Shown here piece by piece: positions 7,221 through 15,558 of a DNA stretch of 64,000 nt. Source of the stretch: Geoanaerobacter pelophilus. Lineage in GTDB: Bacteria; Desulfobacterota; Desulfuromonadia; Geobacterales; DSM-12255. The notes below the pieces were generated by a model. It was not told where the DNA came from. It was given only the letters and a program-made list of their open reading frames with translations, and did no database searches. Each line of letters starts with the position of its first letter. The stretch's first letter is position 1. A program made the translations under genes and the position numbers. Where the stretch lies: NCBI RefSeq assembly GCF_018476885.1, contig NZ_JAHCVJ010000004.1, positions 186,001 through 250,000 on the forward strand, read 5' to 3'.

Positions 7221-9182
7221 TTATGGCCTCCCGTAAAAAGTACTTCCATGTAGGAGAGCAAAAGGCTCTTGTGCATCCTTTTGATTTTGCAAATATGTTG
7301 CGCGGGGCGAGCCATCAGCCAATGCTTGGTTGTGGTATTCGCGGTGGCGTTGGAGCCTCTCTTCGTCAGTTACGCTTTTGGTGATCGCATAACGCAACAG
7401 CATAGTATCCAGATCGAGAATCAGCGTACAACCACCGCGGAACACCATAGTCGATTCTCCTTCCGGAATATCCCGGCTCTGGATCATGGAAATGATGAGT
7501 TGATTCAAGGTATCGCCATCAGGACCTATCCGCTGTGCAGGGCGGAGGGAATGCACTTCAAACTTTGGAACCTTATGTTCTTTTTCCATTCGTAACCCGG
7601 GGAGTCCAAACTCAAAGGCCATTCCTGTAATTTCGCTGAGATTTTTCAATATAAAATTATCAAACGCTTCTTCTCTCAATAACACATGAAGTTTTCTTTT
7701 AGCACGCTCTGTAAAGTCATATAATTCCTCCCTGCTCCTAAAATAGGGGAATCTCCCGACACTTTCTCTTAAGGAAGAGCCAAGCGGTTTAAAGAAGTCC
7801 TGATGCTTACTGACATCGGGCCAGCGAAGGCTCTCAACAGAGAGACCCTTGACGTTTCGGGGATAGATACCGCGACGGCGAAACGCCTCAATAAATGCGA
7901 TACGGTATCCTCTGTCATCATCAGGGACAAGATCGAGATCTGCGGTGATTATGGCCCTTAAGTAGTCGCCGAAATTAATATCAACCGGGGGACAGTAGTC
8001 CAAGGCACGAATGCAGACATTTAGCACATGTTGAGCTGATTTGGCTGCCTCATCGGCCAGCCTGTTGACGAGGTCCGGATGTAGGTCACTCCCAGGATGG
8101 AAGCTCGTCACATTACCGGCAATGCGCATCAGGTCAGCCGAACGGCTGTTGTAGATTGCCAGGAAGGCATCGAACACTGCTGCCACCAGAATGGCGCCAC
8201 GCGCATGCGGTTCGGTTTCTGTGTCATATTCTCTCGGATCTGGGTGATGAGGCTCCCATCGTCCCGTAGTTTTGTCATATTCACCGATGGCGCTTCGCAA
8301 CGCTCCGTAGTTGCCGACAGCTTCCCCGAATTGTTGAGCCAACTCTCCCAACAGGTTGCGAGATGCCAAATTCCCCTTATTGCGAGCAATCTGGTGCCGA
8401 AGCACGTTGGGAAAGCTGAAATGCTGGAAAAGCGCGACAATATCGGCAAAAGCTTCGTGAAACGCCAACGTATCAGGATTGCTAGGCTCTATGAACCGAC
8501 GATGCATACCGTCAAGTAGAGCGTGGGTAGTCTCGTGAGTTATAATGTCGTGGGAAAGGCAGGTAAAGACGATTCCTCCGGGCAAATAGCGGTCCGGGTG
8601 TTCAGCATTAGCAGGGAAATATCCGAAAAGAAGAGCTTTCTTCTCCGGGCTGTAATAGGCATTGGCCTCGCGGAGGGCATGCGGATATACCCGTAGTCGC
8701 TTCACAAATTCATAAGCAGTTTTGCCATTGGTTACTTCACGAGACGCCCATAATGCTGGTCTGCCCAGTGCCCGCTCGAAGTTGCGAATTGTTGTCATTG
8801 CTACGGCATACACCATTTGCTGGTGAAACTGCGGGTTGCCTTCCGATGGCGGCAAACCATCCTGAGCAAGAATGTATGGTTCATTCAGATTCAGCGGTTG
8901 ATAAAAACAGCCACTGGCCGGGTCATAATCGACAACCTCCAGATACTCACCAACTGGCCCTGGCATAAGCCCATCATCAGCCAGTTCTGAAGTCTCCTCC
9001 CAGGGAACCCGATAAACGGTTTCATTGATGACAGCGGTTTCCATTTGTAGTGACAGGCTTGGGTCGAATGAATATCCACGAAGCCTTCGGTATAGAGGTT
9101 TAGGCGCGTTGGTAACCAAAATATTATGCACTTGGGCATCTGCTGATTCAGGGATATCTGGCGATTTGATCTTTTCTCCCAT
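7221..9182 (-). CDS. Thermolysin-like (gluzincin) zinc metallopeptidase domain protein
   Basis: A 653-aa protein starting at the ATG at 9182 (AAAGGAG upstream). The segment HDIITHETTHALLDG gives HExxH at 216-220, and Glu243 in FHEAFADIVAL resembles the third zinc ligand region of thermolysin (NEAISDI). Together these indicate a gluzincin active site. There is no signal peptide, so it is probably cytoplasmic, unlike secreted thermolysins. About 250 C-terminal residues are unassigned. Its stop codon lies one base before the MBL-fold gene, implying linked function. A protease as effector or activator in a defence cassette is an inference. Confidence 0.8.
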   Translation of the reverse strand: MGEKIKSPDIPESADAQVHNILVTNAPKPLYRRLRGYSFDPSLSLQMETAVINETVYRVPWEETSELADDGLMPGPVGEYLEVVDYDPASGCFYQPLNLNEPYILAQDGLPPSEGNPQFHQQMVYAVAMTTIRNFERALGRPALWASREVTNGKTAYEFVKRLRVYPHALREANAYYSPEKKALLFGYFPANAEHPDRYLPGGIVFTCLSHDIITHETTHALLDGMHRRFIEPSNPDTLAFHEAFADIVALFQHFSFPNVLRHQIARNKGNLASRNLLGELAQQFGEAVGNYGALRSAIGEYDKTTGRWEPHHPDPREYDTETEPHARGAILVAAVFDAFLAIYNSRSADLMRIAGNVTSFHPGSDLHPDLVNRLADEAAKSAQHVLNVCIRALDYCPPVDINFGDYLRAIITADLDLVPDDDRGYRIAFIEAFRRRGIYPRNVKGLSVESLRWPDVSKHQDFFKPLGSSLRESVGRFPYFRSREELYDFTERAKRKLHVLLREEAFDNFILKNLSEITGMAFEFGLPGLRMEKEHKVPKFEVHSLRPAQRIGPDGDTLNQLIISMIQSRDIPEGESTMVFRGGCTLILDLDTMLLRYAITKSVTDEERLQRHREYHNQALADGSPRATYLQNQKDAQEPFALLHGSTFYGRP

Positions 9183-9288
9183 ACAGTCTCCTTTCCCAAC
9201 ATGGTCAGTCTTTAACCAGCGCCTGAGCCCGGACGAAATGAGAAAAATCAGTCTTTGTGCCCGCTTAAGCTGGTGTGCAAGCCATGGG

Positions 9289-10053
9289 TCAATTCCCGAT
9301 GCCATAAATTGACCGCAGGTTGCCAAGGACCTCATCAAGAGTCGTGTTTCGTAATCCCAGATTTTTCAGGTCCACACTTTGCACCTCTTTCATCTTATCG
9401 AAAAACTCAAGCAAATTTTCCTCAATGGAGTCTGGCAGATCCACCGTAAGCCTTGGATCAATAATTTGATACAGCCTGAACACATCATTCTTATGCTTGT
9501 TTATATCTTTTTGGTCTATCGCTTCACCAGCCTCACGCCTGTTGGTAAGGTCGAGCCAAGCTTTTGCCTTCAGAGGGATCAAGTATGACGGCCCTACGAC
9601 AGTCATCCCGTCTATCTCCTGTTTCCCGGCATGGATGAAATGATAGTAGTCATCGTTCAGCAGGATGGCCGATAAGCTGGACACCTCTTCATCCATCGGG
9701 ATCGGAGTCAGATGACTGTCGTCACCAATGGCCAATGCATCCGGCTTGCGCGAAAACAATTCCAGCATCACTGGATAGGAGCTGTCTTCAGGGTTCTTGA
9801 ACCGGTAAAACTGTTTCTGGCCCGTGCTCTTCTCCTGAATTTGATACTTACCTTTGCGAATAAACTCCCAGAAGGCTTCCACGAAATCCCTGCCCAATGC
9901 CTCCACACAGAGAACGATATCAAGATCCTTGGTAGCTCGAAATTCCAACCCAACCTCTTCCATTACAAGTGTACATGCCGTTCCGCCAATCAGCACATAT
10001 CTGTCTGCAAATGGCTCAAAGTGTGCCTTGAACCGGTCAAGCCCTCTCACCAT
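9289..10053 (-). CDS. AbiEii-like nucleotidyltransferase (toxin candidate)
   Basis: A 254-aa protein with the nucleotidyltransferase signature: VLIGGTACTLVMEE at about 20-33, then TKDLDIVL, the acidic metal-binding pair of the fold, at about 41-48. This matches the AbiEii/nucleotidyltransferase toxin group, which in known cases transfers nucleotides to tRNA or protein targets. The start overlaps the stop of the upstream antitoxin-like gene by 7 bases, typical of a toxin-antitoxin pair. Length fits the family. The substrate cannot be read from the sequence. Confidence 0.75.
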   Translation of the reverse strand: MVRGLDRFKAHFEPFADRYVLIGGTACTLVMEEVGLEFRATKDLDIVLCVEALGRDFVEAFWEFIRKGKYQIQEKSTGQKQFYRFKNPEDSSYPVMLELFSRKPDALAIGDDSHLTPIPMDEEVSSLSAILLNDDYYHFIHAGKQEIDGMTVVGPSYLIPLKAKAWLDLTNRREAGEAIDQKDINKHKNDVFRLYQIIDPRLTVDLPDSIEENLLEFFDKMKEVQSVDLKNLGLRNTTLDEVLGNLRSIYGIGN

Positions 10054-11054
10054 AAGACTTCCTCCATCATTTTTTCAAGGGAGGATTGAATCCGTTCATC
10101 AGTGTTATCCTGTAAGCTCAGATATAGAGAAAAGCGATCGACTACGTCATCTTCCTGAAATAAAAGCGGCGAATAATTCCATATCTCTATTTCATATGAC
10201 TGCGGCTCTGGCCCCGGCAGCTCCTCGATAGCATTAAGTAGTTTCATTGATTTCCAATCGTTCATGCATAAGGCGTAGACTTGATTGGAAGGCGGAGCCA
10301 GCATGGTAAAATGCGCCAATGCCGACAATCCTGCGGCAACCCCAGGCCATCGACTTGTGATAGGGCGAATGAAAGTGCGTCTTGTAACCGGACTGCGCAT
10401 GAACTCCTTCGATCGTTCCCATAAGGCTCGCTTATCTTCACTGAAACGAAGCACCCGTTCCCGTCCCTCAGTGACCACCTCTCCAAGACCGAGCGATACA
10501 AGTTCATCGAAGGCCCGGGTAAACGTCATCGTCGAATACCATTTATTTTTACCCATATTCGGATACAGTTTTGCCAGGCGAGATGATGTGTAATTGTGCC
10601 CAGGTCCATGCAACAATACGTGCAATACAACAGCTTGAGTGGCAGGACTGAACTTGCCGGGGGCAACAGTGCGTATCTGTTTGAAATGTTCACGCAGATC
10701 GATGCCGAGCGTTGGAAGATACATCTGGTTCCCAGGCACCACAAAGGGGACTTTCTGCTCAATCAGCCGTTTGCGGTTGTAGGCGGAGACCGATGAACGA
10801 AGGTAGATCACCTCACCATCCCATTTTGCCTGAACCTGTAGCATCTGCTTGCGAATAGTTGCAGGAGTCTGCTCTACTTCGTCGCGCGCAGCCATCAATA
10901 GACAGGTGGTATCCAGAAGAAATACCTGATAAAAGGCGTAGAGGTCTCGCAAGAAAAAGGGGAGGGTCTTATCATCTTCCCACTTTTTCGGTTCAACCGT
11001 AATGTTCAAAGTTTCTTTCAGGTGGCGTTCAAATTCGCGTAATAGGTTGTCCAT
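10047..11054 (-). CDS. AbiEi-like antitoxin / winged-helix protein
   Basis: A 335-aa protein. I chose the ATG at 11054, with a GGGGGG ribosome site, over an upstream TTG. Residues about 150-240 (SPATQAVVLHVLLHGPGHN onward, then RAFDELVSLGLGEVV) look like a winged helix-turn-helix. The C-terminal part is unassigned. It precedes and overlaps the nucleotidyltransferase gene, the usual antitoxin-toxin order in AbiE-like pairs. Four related GAACTAACA-type motifs lie directly upstream, consistent with autoregulation. It could also be a non-antitoxin partner; family assignment is moderate. Confidence 0.65.
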   Translation of the reverse strand: MDNLLREFERHLKETLNITVEPKKWEDDKTLPFFLRDLYAFYQVFLLDTTCLLMAARDEVEQTPATIRKQMLQVQAKWDGEVIYLRSSVSAYNRKRLIEQKVPFVVPGNQMYLPTLGIDLREHFKQIRTVAPGKFSPATQAVVLHVLLHGPGHNYTSSRLAKLYPNMGKNKWYSTMTFTRAFDELVSLGLGEVVTEGRERVLRFSEDKRALWERSKEFMRSPVTRRTFIRPITSRWPGVAAGLSALAHFTMLAPPSNQVYALCMNDWKSMKLLNAIEELPGPEPQSYEIEIWNYSPLLFQEDDVVDRFSLYLSLQDNTDERIQSSLEKMMEEVLW

Positions 11055-11063
11055 TTGCCCCCC

Positions 11064-11162
11064 AACTAACAATTTATATGCACGCTAACACGTTAAATGT
11101 TGTCGTGCAAAATAAATGTTAGTTCATGCGTAATTACAGCTACAATTTAAGCAGAACTAACA
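11064..11162 (-). promoter_or_regulatory. Operator-like repeats upstream of the AbiE-like pair
   Basis: Four related motifs occur in 99 bases: AACTAACA at 11064, GCTAACAC at 11084, TGTTAGTTC (inverted) at 11117 and GAACTAACA at 11154. The first lies about 10 bases from the antitoxin start. Repeated and inverted motifs here fit cooperative autorepression by the winged-helix protein, as known for AbiEi. The region is also downstream of hipA, which is transcribed the same way. Confidence 0.5.
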
Positions 11163-11211
11163 GCAAATTGAGTACTGCTCTTTGTCTGCAAGCAAACGGA
11201 CAACACCAACC

Positions 11212-12417
11212 TTACCCACGACGCTCCGACGCCGCGAACGCGTCTACGCCATCTTGCCAGATTGGCAGCATCCGGCTGCCGATTTCCTCAAAGTCCGGAT
11301 TTTCTCGGATATAGGGAGGGATCCGTTTAGAGGCTTCTATTACCGCCTCGGCAACTCTGTCGATTATTTGTGCGGACAGCTTTGCGGGGAGGGAAAGGGC
11401 CTGCAAGGCAAATCTCTCCAGGATTTTGCGCGACCACCATTTTTTTGTGCCCGCCAAGTGAAGGGCGGGAACGTCTTTTTGCAGATACGCTGTGGTCGTG
11501 ACTATGTCATATACGGGCGCAAGTGACACCGGGCCTTGTGGATGTCGGTAGAGGACGCCGAAGTTTTTCAGATGAGCGTCGCCATTTCGGACCATTGCCG
11601 ACAGAACGAGCGTGGCGAAGAACTGTTCACGGGCTGACGAAAGATGTTCCGGTGAAACAAAGTCCTTGATGGTTCTTGCCACCCTTTCATAGGTGCTGTC
11701 ATATTTCTTGTCTGTCCCCAACGCCTGCAGAGAGCAGAAATCCTCAAATCCAAGATTCTCCCCGTCCACTGTCGTATCGAAACGCTTCATGACGAACAAT
11801 CCGCCGTTTTCTGATAGCGAGAAATCGGGCACAGACAGCCCTGCCAGTTTTGCAGCGGTCATACAAAAATATTCATTGGCCGCCAGCTGCGGATACTCAT
11901 TCCCCCATGATTTGACGATATAGGAAGAGGCCGCGACCGTTGTTCGCTCGGTGGCCTCAACTATCACTTTGGGCTGGACGCCTGAGATACCGGAGTGTTC
12001 GGCATGTCTGGCCATCAACTCGTTGAAAAGCTCCACTGCATCTGGGTAGGTAAGGATTTCATCCAGTGACTCCGGCTTCTCGTTTATCATCGGAATTTCC
12101 GAATCGGGGAGCGAGAATCGGTTTCTACCAATCTGGTTTCCACCCGTGATTCGCAGTAGAGCGATATCGTCAACCACCACCACCTTGGCGAATGCGTTCC
12201 TGATAGCCTCGCGCAACGCTCCCTCTGGAAGATTCATCTGAAATATCGGATGCAACTCCCTGTCTGAAACCCAGCTCTGCAGACGATAGGGCATTGTCAA
12301 CGAAACAAGATGCTCCACCGGTGTGTCGGGGAGGTAGTTGAAAAAGTAGTTGTCGTTTTGGCCGAGAATGCCGACCTTGCTGCCATTATTCCAGACAGCG
12401 AGTGATTGTGGGGTCAT
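11212..12417 (-). CDS. hipA: HipA-family serine/threonine kinase toxin
   Basis: A 401-aa HipA-like kinase. Visible features are the N-terminal HipA region (VWNNGSKVGILGQNDNYFF), the glycine-rich ITGGNQIGRNRF, the SGISGVQPKV motif, the catalytic loop RNGDAHLKNFGVLY, and the metal-binding APVYDIV. HipA toxins phosphorylate glutamyl-tRNA synthetase or other targets and induce growth arrest or persistence; the target here is unknown. The start overlaps the hipB stop by 4 bases (ATGA), so the two are translationally coupled. Length is close to the usual 400-440 aa and the catalytic residues look intact. Confidence 0.9.
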   Translation of the reverse strand: MTPQSLAVWNNGSKVGILGQNDNYFFNYLPDTPVEHLVSLTMPYRLQSWVSDRELHPIFQMNLPEGALREAIRNAFAKVVVVDDIALLRITGGNQIGRNRFSLPDSEIPMINEKPESLDEILTYPDAVELFNELMARHAEHSGISGVQPKVIVEATERTTVAASSYIVKSWGNEYPQLAANEYFCMTAAKLAGLSVPDFSLSENGGLFVMKRFDTTVDGENLGFEDFCSLQALGTDKKYDSTYERVARTIKDFVSPEHLSSAREQFFATLVLSAMVRNGDAHLKNFGVLYRHPQGPVSLAPVYDIVTTTAYLQKDVPALHLAGTKKWWSRKILERFALQALSLPAKLSAQIIDRVAEAVIEASKRIPPYIRENPDFEEIGSRMLPIWQDGVDAFAASERRG

Positions 12418-12659
12418 CGCGAGACGTTCTCCTTCTGCAATTCCTCAAGTGTCGGCGGGGCACCAGCCGGGCGTACTGTCAATTCCAGGCCAAGAATTTC
12501 CAGCGTACGCTCCACCTTACGAATTCCGATATCCGGCACGATTCCGGTCTCGATCTGGGATAGCGTCTTTCTGGTGATGCCTGCCATCTCCGCAAGTTGC
12601 GCTTGCGTCAATTTCTTTTCTTTCCTTGCCTGGCGGATCTTGGTTCCCAAGTTGTACAT
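12414..12659 (-). CDS. hipB: HipB-family XRE antitoxin
   Basis: An 81-aa helix-turn-helix protein of the Cro/C1 type. The HTH runs LTQAQLAEMAGITRKTLSQIE at about residues 16-36, and a short C-terminal tail follows. I chose the ATG at 12659 (AGGAC upstream); a longer frame exists but starts inside the promoter region. In known systems HipB neutralises HipA and represses the operon by binding palindromes upstream. A near-palindrome of the right kind lies 25 bases upstream. Confidence 0.88.
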   Translation of the reverse strand: MYNLGTKIRQARKEKKLTQAQLAEMAGITRKTLSQIETGIVPDIGIRKVERTLEILGLELTVRPAGAPPTLEELQKENVSR

Positions 12660-12683
12660 AGCAATGCGTCCTATATTTCGCTT

Positions 12684-12702
12684 ATCGATATTAATATTGA
12701 TT
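12684..12702. promoter_or_regulatory. Candidate HipB operator
   Basis: ATCGATATTAATATTGAT is an almost perfect palindrome 25-43 bases upstream of the hipB start. Position and symmetry suit an autoregulatory operator. It is A/T-rich and could overlap the promoter; the assignment is by position only. Confidence 0.45.
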
Positions 12703-12846
12703 TGTGTAACATATAATTCCCTTTTATGGAACAAAAACTTTCTTTTAAGGTCGTATCTTTATGATTGCAAGCTGACGCCTAACTGTAAACTATACACAAA
12801 TATATGCGTACCTGTGCACTCACAAAATATTAGTTAAAATAATTTC

Positions 12847-12875
12847 TTGACGACAAGACAATGCTGTGGTATTGT
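12847..12875 (+). promoter_or_regulatory. Sigma-70 promoter for the 14-gene defence operon
   Basis: TTGACG and TATTGT are separated by exactly 17 bases, close to the -35/-10 consensus, and lie 80 bases upstream of the helicase start codon. hipBA is transcribed in the opposite direction from about 200 bases away, so this is a divergent intergenic region (12660-12954). No other strong promoter is obvious in the operon, although a 96-base gap follows the helicase gene. Confidence 0.6.
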
Positions 12876-12954
12876 ACCTGCAAGCTCACATATATTTAGC
12901 ACGGCAGGCGCACTGTCCTGCATGGCCGCCCCCATTTCAGGCAAGGAGATACTA

Positions 12955-15462
12955 ATGGTCGATTTTGACAAACTAAGAACCAAGACAAAGAAGGCAAAGG
13001 CAATCGAACCATTCGAAATATTTCGCCGTTTGCCCAAGCCGCCTGGAATTAACGATCTTTATACAAGCCAGGCGGAGGTGCTCCATACATGGTACGAGCG
13101 TCGGAATGAGCGCGATGTTGTGCTGAAGCTGCACACGGGCGGGGGGAAGACTTTGGTTGGCCTGCTTATGGCGCAGTCGACGCTGAATGAGACCGGCGAA
13201 CCGGTTTTATACCTTGCTCCTACCGTGCAGCTTGTAAACCAGACGCTTGAGAAGGCTAAGGCACATGGCATTCCAGCAGTAGCCTACCAGACCGGCCAGC
13301 CGTTGAACGATGATTTTATCAACGCCAATGCCATTATGGTTGCCACATACAAGGCTCTATTTAACGGCCGGAGCAAGTTCGGCCTCCGAGGGGGTGGTCA
13401 ACCTCAAAAAGTTTCAGCCATCATTCTTGACGATGCACATGTGGCGTTTTCGGTTGTGCGCGAGTCTTTCACCCTGGAGGTGAAATCAAAAGTGGAGCGC
13501 GAGCGGTATGAAAACTTAGCGGGGCTTTTCCGCAGGGTGTTCCGGGACACAGACAGACTGGGAACGTTCGACGACATTGTCGCCGGCTCTGAACATGGGG
13601 TATTGGAGGTTCCTTATTGGGCTTGGCATGAACAACTCGATGCTGTCCGTGAGCAATTAAAGTCAGATTCGGACAAGTATGCACTCGTATGGCCGCTGCT
13701 ACGAGACCAACTGCACCTTTGCCATGCTCTCATCAGTCGGAACGCCTTCACTATTTCTTCAATTCTCCCTCTCGTGAATGCTATTCCCACCTTTTCAGAG
13801 GCTCCGCGCCGCATCTATATGTCGGCAACTATAGCGGACGATAGCGAGATTATTCGCACTTTCGATGCTGATACGACATCAGTTAAGAATGCGCTGACGT
13901 CCAGATCTTTGGCTGGCGTGAGTGAAAGAATGGTCCTTATTCCTGACTTGATGCCCTTTAAGTTTGATTTACGAGACAGCATCGGAAGACTCGTTGTCTG
14001 GGCATCAAAGCAGAACCTGGGATCCGTAATTTTAGTCCCATCGGACAAAGCCGCCGCACAATGGTCGGAAATAGCCACCGTTGCAAAAGGCTCTCGAGAT
14101 GTTGAGGCGCTGGTTGAAGCATTACAGGAAAGAAAGACGTCCGGACCGGCTGTCTTTGCGAACCGGTATGATGGGATCGATCTGCCTGGCGATTCGTGTC
14201 GATTATTGGTCATGAACGGTCTGCCCTCAGGCACTTCGGATTATGAGCTCTTCAGAGCAAGTGCATTGTACGGTGGGGCCACCATTACTCGGATGCTCGC
14301 ACAACGTATTGAACAGGGAATTGGCAGGGGCGCGCGCGGGTCAGGTGATCATTGTGTCGTCCTGCTTGCCGGCTCGGACCTCGCAGCCTGGGTTGCCAAA
14401 GATGCTAACTTTCAATTTTTGACCAGCGCTACGAGGGCTCAGCTTGAAATGGGCGCTGAAATCAGTAAAGAGGTGCAAAGCCTGAAGGATTTGGCGCAGA
14501 CGATTGGAAGAAGTTTTAATCGCGATAAACCCTGGATTGAATATCATGCCGAGACGCTCGCTGAACTGGTTGATGAGGACACTCCAGACGCGCAACATTT
14601 TGATCAAGCTGCAGCGGAAAGAAAGGCTATTAATCTTTGGCAAGATGGCTACCACGAGCAGTCAATTGCAAAGATCGAGAAACTCATTGCTGATGAGAAG
14701 GTACGCGACCCGCAGATGAGGGGCTGGATGGAACAGCTGGCAGCAAGAATTGCGGACAAGTGGGGGCACGGTGACCGCGCCGAAGATTTACAGCGTCAAG
14801 CTTATGCAAACAACCGTAATCTCCTGCGTCCAAAGGTGCGCCCCCCGTACCGTCCGTTGCCGATCCCGGGTGCGCAGGAACAATCCATAGCACGGCAGAT
14901 TGGGGGCTATCGGCTCAGACGAGGTTTCCTGCAGTCATTTGAAGACACTGTCGCGAATCTTCACCATGCCGCAACGTCAAATCAGTTCGAGCAGGCTCTT
15001 GCTGAACTGGCGATTATGATAGGTTTGTCTGCGGACAGGTACGATTTAAATGGCGAGGGTCCTGACGTGCTCTGGCTCTTGCCGTCGCGGGTAGGGGTCG
15101 TGATTGAAGCCAAGAGCAGGAAAAAAGAAAAAAACGCTCTCACGAAGGAGGAACACGGACAACTCCTTGTCGCAGCAGAATGGTTTGCGAACAATTATCC
15201 AAAATACGCCTGTGTACGCGTGAGTGTTCATCCCAGAAACCGGGCAACAAAAGCAGCAGTAGCCGGAGCGTCTCACGCACTCACGTATGAGAAATTGGCG
15301 GCCTTGGTATCCGACGCACGCGCTCTTCTTACGACTCTTTGCGAGTCACAGCTCTCTATTGACGAACTAGTGGCAGAATGCAGCCGCCTTCTCGTACGGT
15401 CGCCTCTCAATGCTGACCGTCTCGTGGATAGCTACTTCGTGCCCTTCGAAGAAAAGGAATAA
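12955..15462 (+). CDS. SF2 helicase with C-terminal PD-(D/E)XK-like motif
   Basis: An 835-aa protein from the ATG at 12955 (AAGGAG upstream; longer frame rejected). Superfamily 2 motifs: Walker A HTGGGKT (60-66), APT (90-92), the DEAD-type box DDAH (160-163), MSATI (motif III-like), and the motif VI-like QGIGRGARG. The C-terminal part holds GPD (702-704) and VIEAKS (Glu718, Lys720), spaced like a PD-(D/E)XK nuclease. It is the first gene of the large defence-like operon; 96 bases without a gene separate it from the specificity protein. Helicase-nuclease fusions occur in restriction and other anti-phage systems. Translocation on DNA followed by cutting is inferred. Confidence 0.85.
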   Translation: MVDFDKLRTKTKKAKAIEPFEIFRRLPKPPGINDLYTSQAEVLHTWYERRNERDVVLKLHTGGGKTLVGLLMAQSTLNETGEPVLYLAPTVQLVNQTLEKAKAHGIPAVAYQTGQPLNDDFINANAIMVATYKALFNGRSKFGLRGGGQPQKVSAIILDDAHVAFSVVRESFTLEVKSKVERERYENLAGLFRRVFRDTDRLGTFDDIVAGSEHGVLEVPYWAWHEQLDAVREQLKSDSDKYALVWPLLRDQLHLCHALISRNAFTISSILPLVNAIPTFSEAPRRIYMSATIADDSEIIRTFDADTTSVKNALTSRSLAGVSERMVLIPDLMPFKFDLRDSIGRLVVWASKQNLGSVILVPSDKAAAQWSEIATVAKGSRDVEALVEALQERKTSGPAVFANRYDGIDLPGDSCRLLVMNGLPSGTSDYELFRASALYGGATITRMLAQRIEQGIGRGARGSGDHCVVLLAGSDLAAWVAKDANFQFLTSATRAQLEMGAEISKEVQSLKDLAQTIGRSFNRDKPWIEYHAETLAELVDEDTPDAQHFDQAAAERKAINLWQDGYHEQSIAKIEKLIADEKVRDPQMRGWMEQLAARIADKWGHGDRAEDLQRQAYANNRNLLRPKVRPPYRPLPIPGAQEQSIARQIGGYRLRRGFLQSFEDTVANLHHAATSNQFEQALAELAIMIGLSADRYDLNGEGPDVLWLLPSRVGVVIEAKSRKKEKNALTKEEHGQLLVAAEWFANNYPKYACVRVSVHPRNRATKAAVAGASHALTYEKLAALVSDARALLTTLCESQLSIDELVAECSRLLVRSPLNADRLVDSYFVPFEEKE

Positions 15463-15558
15463 ATAAAAGAGTACCGGCAAAATTCCTGTCATCGATGTAA
15501 GGCGTTCCAAGAAAGTCGGAAATTTCTTGCCAATAGTCGTACAGATCTGAGGATTGAA

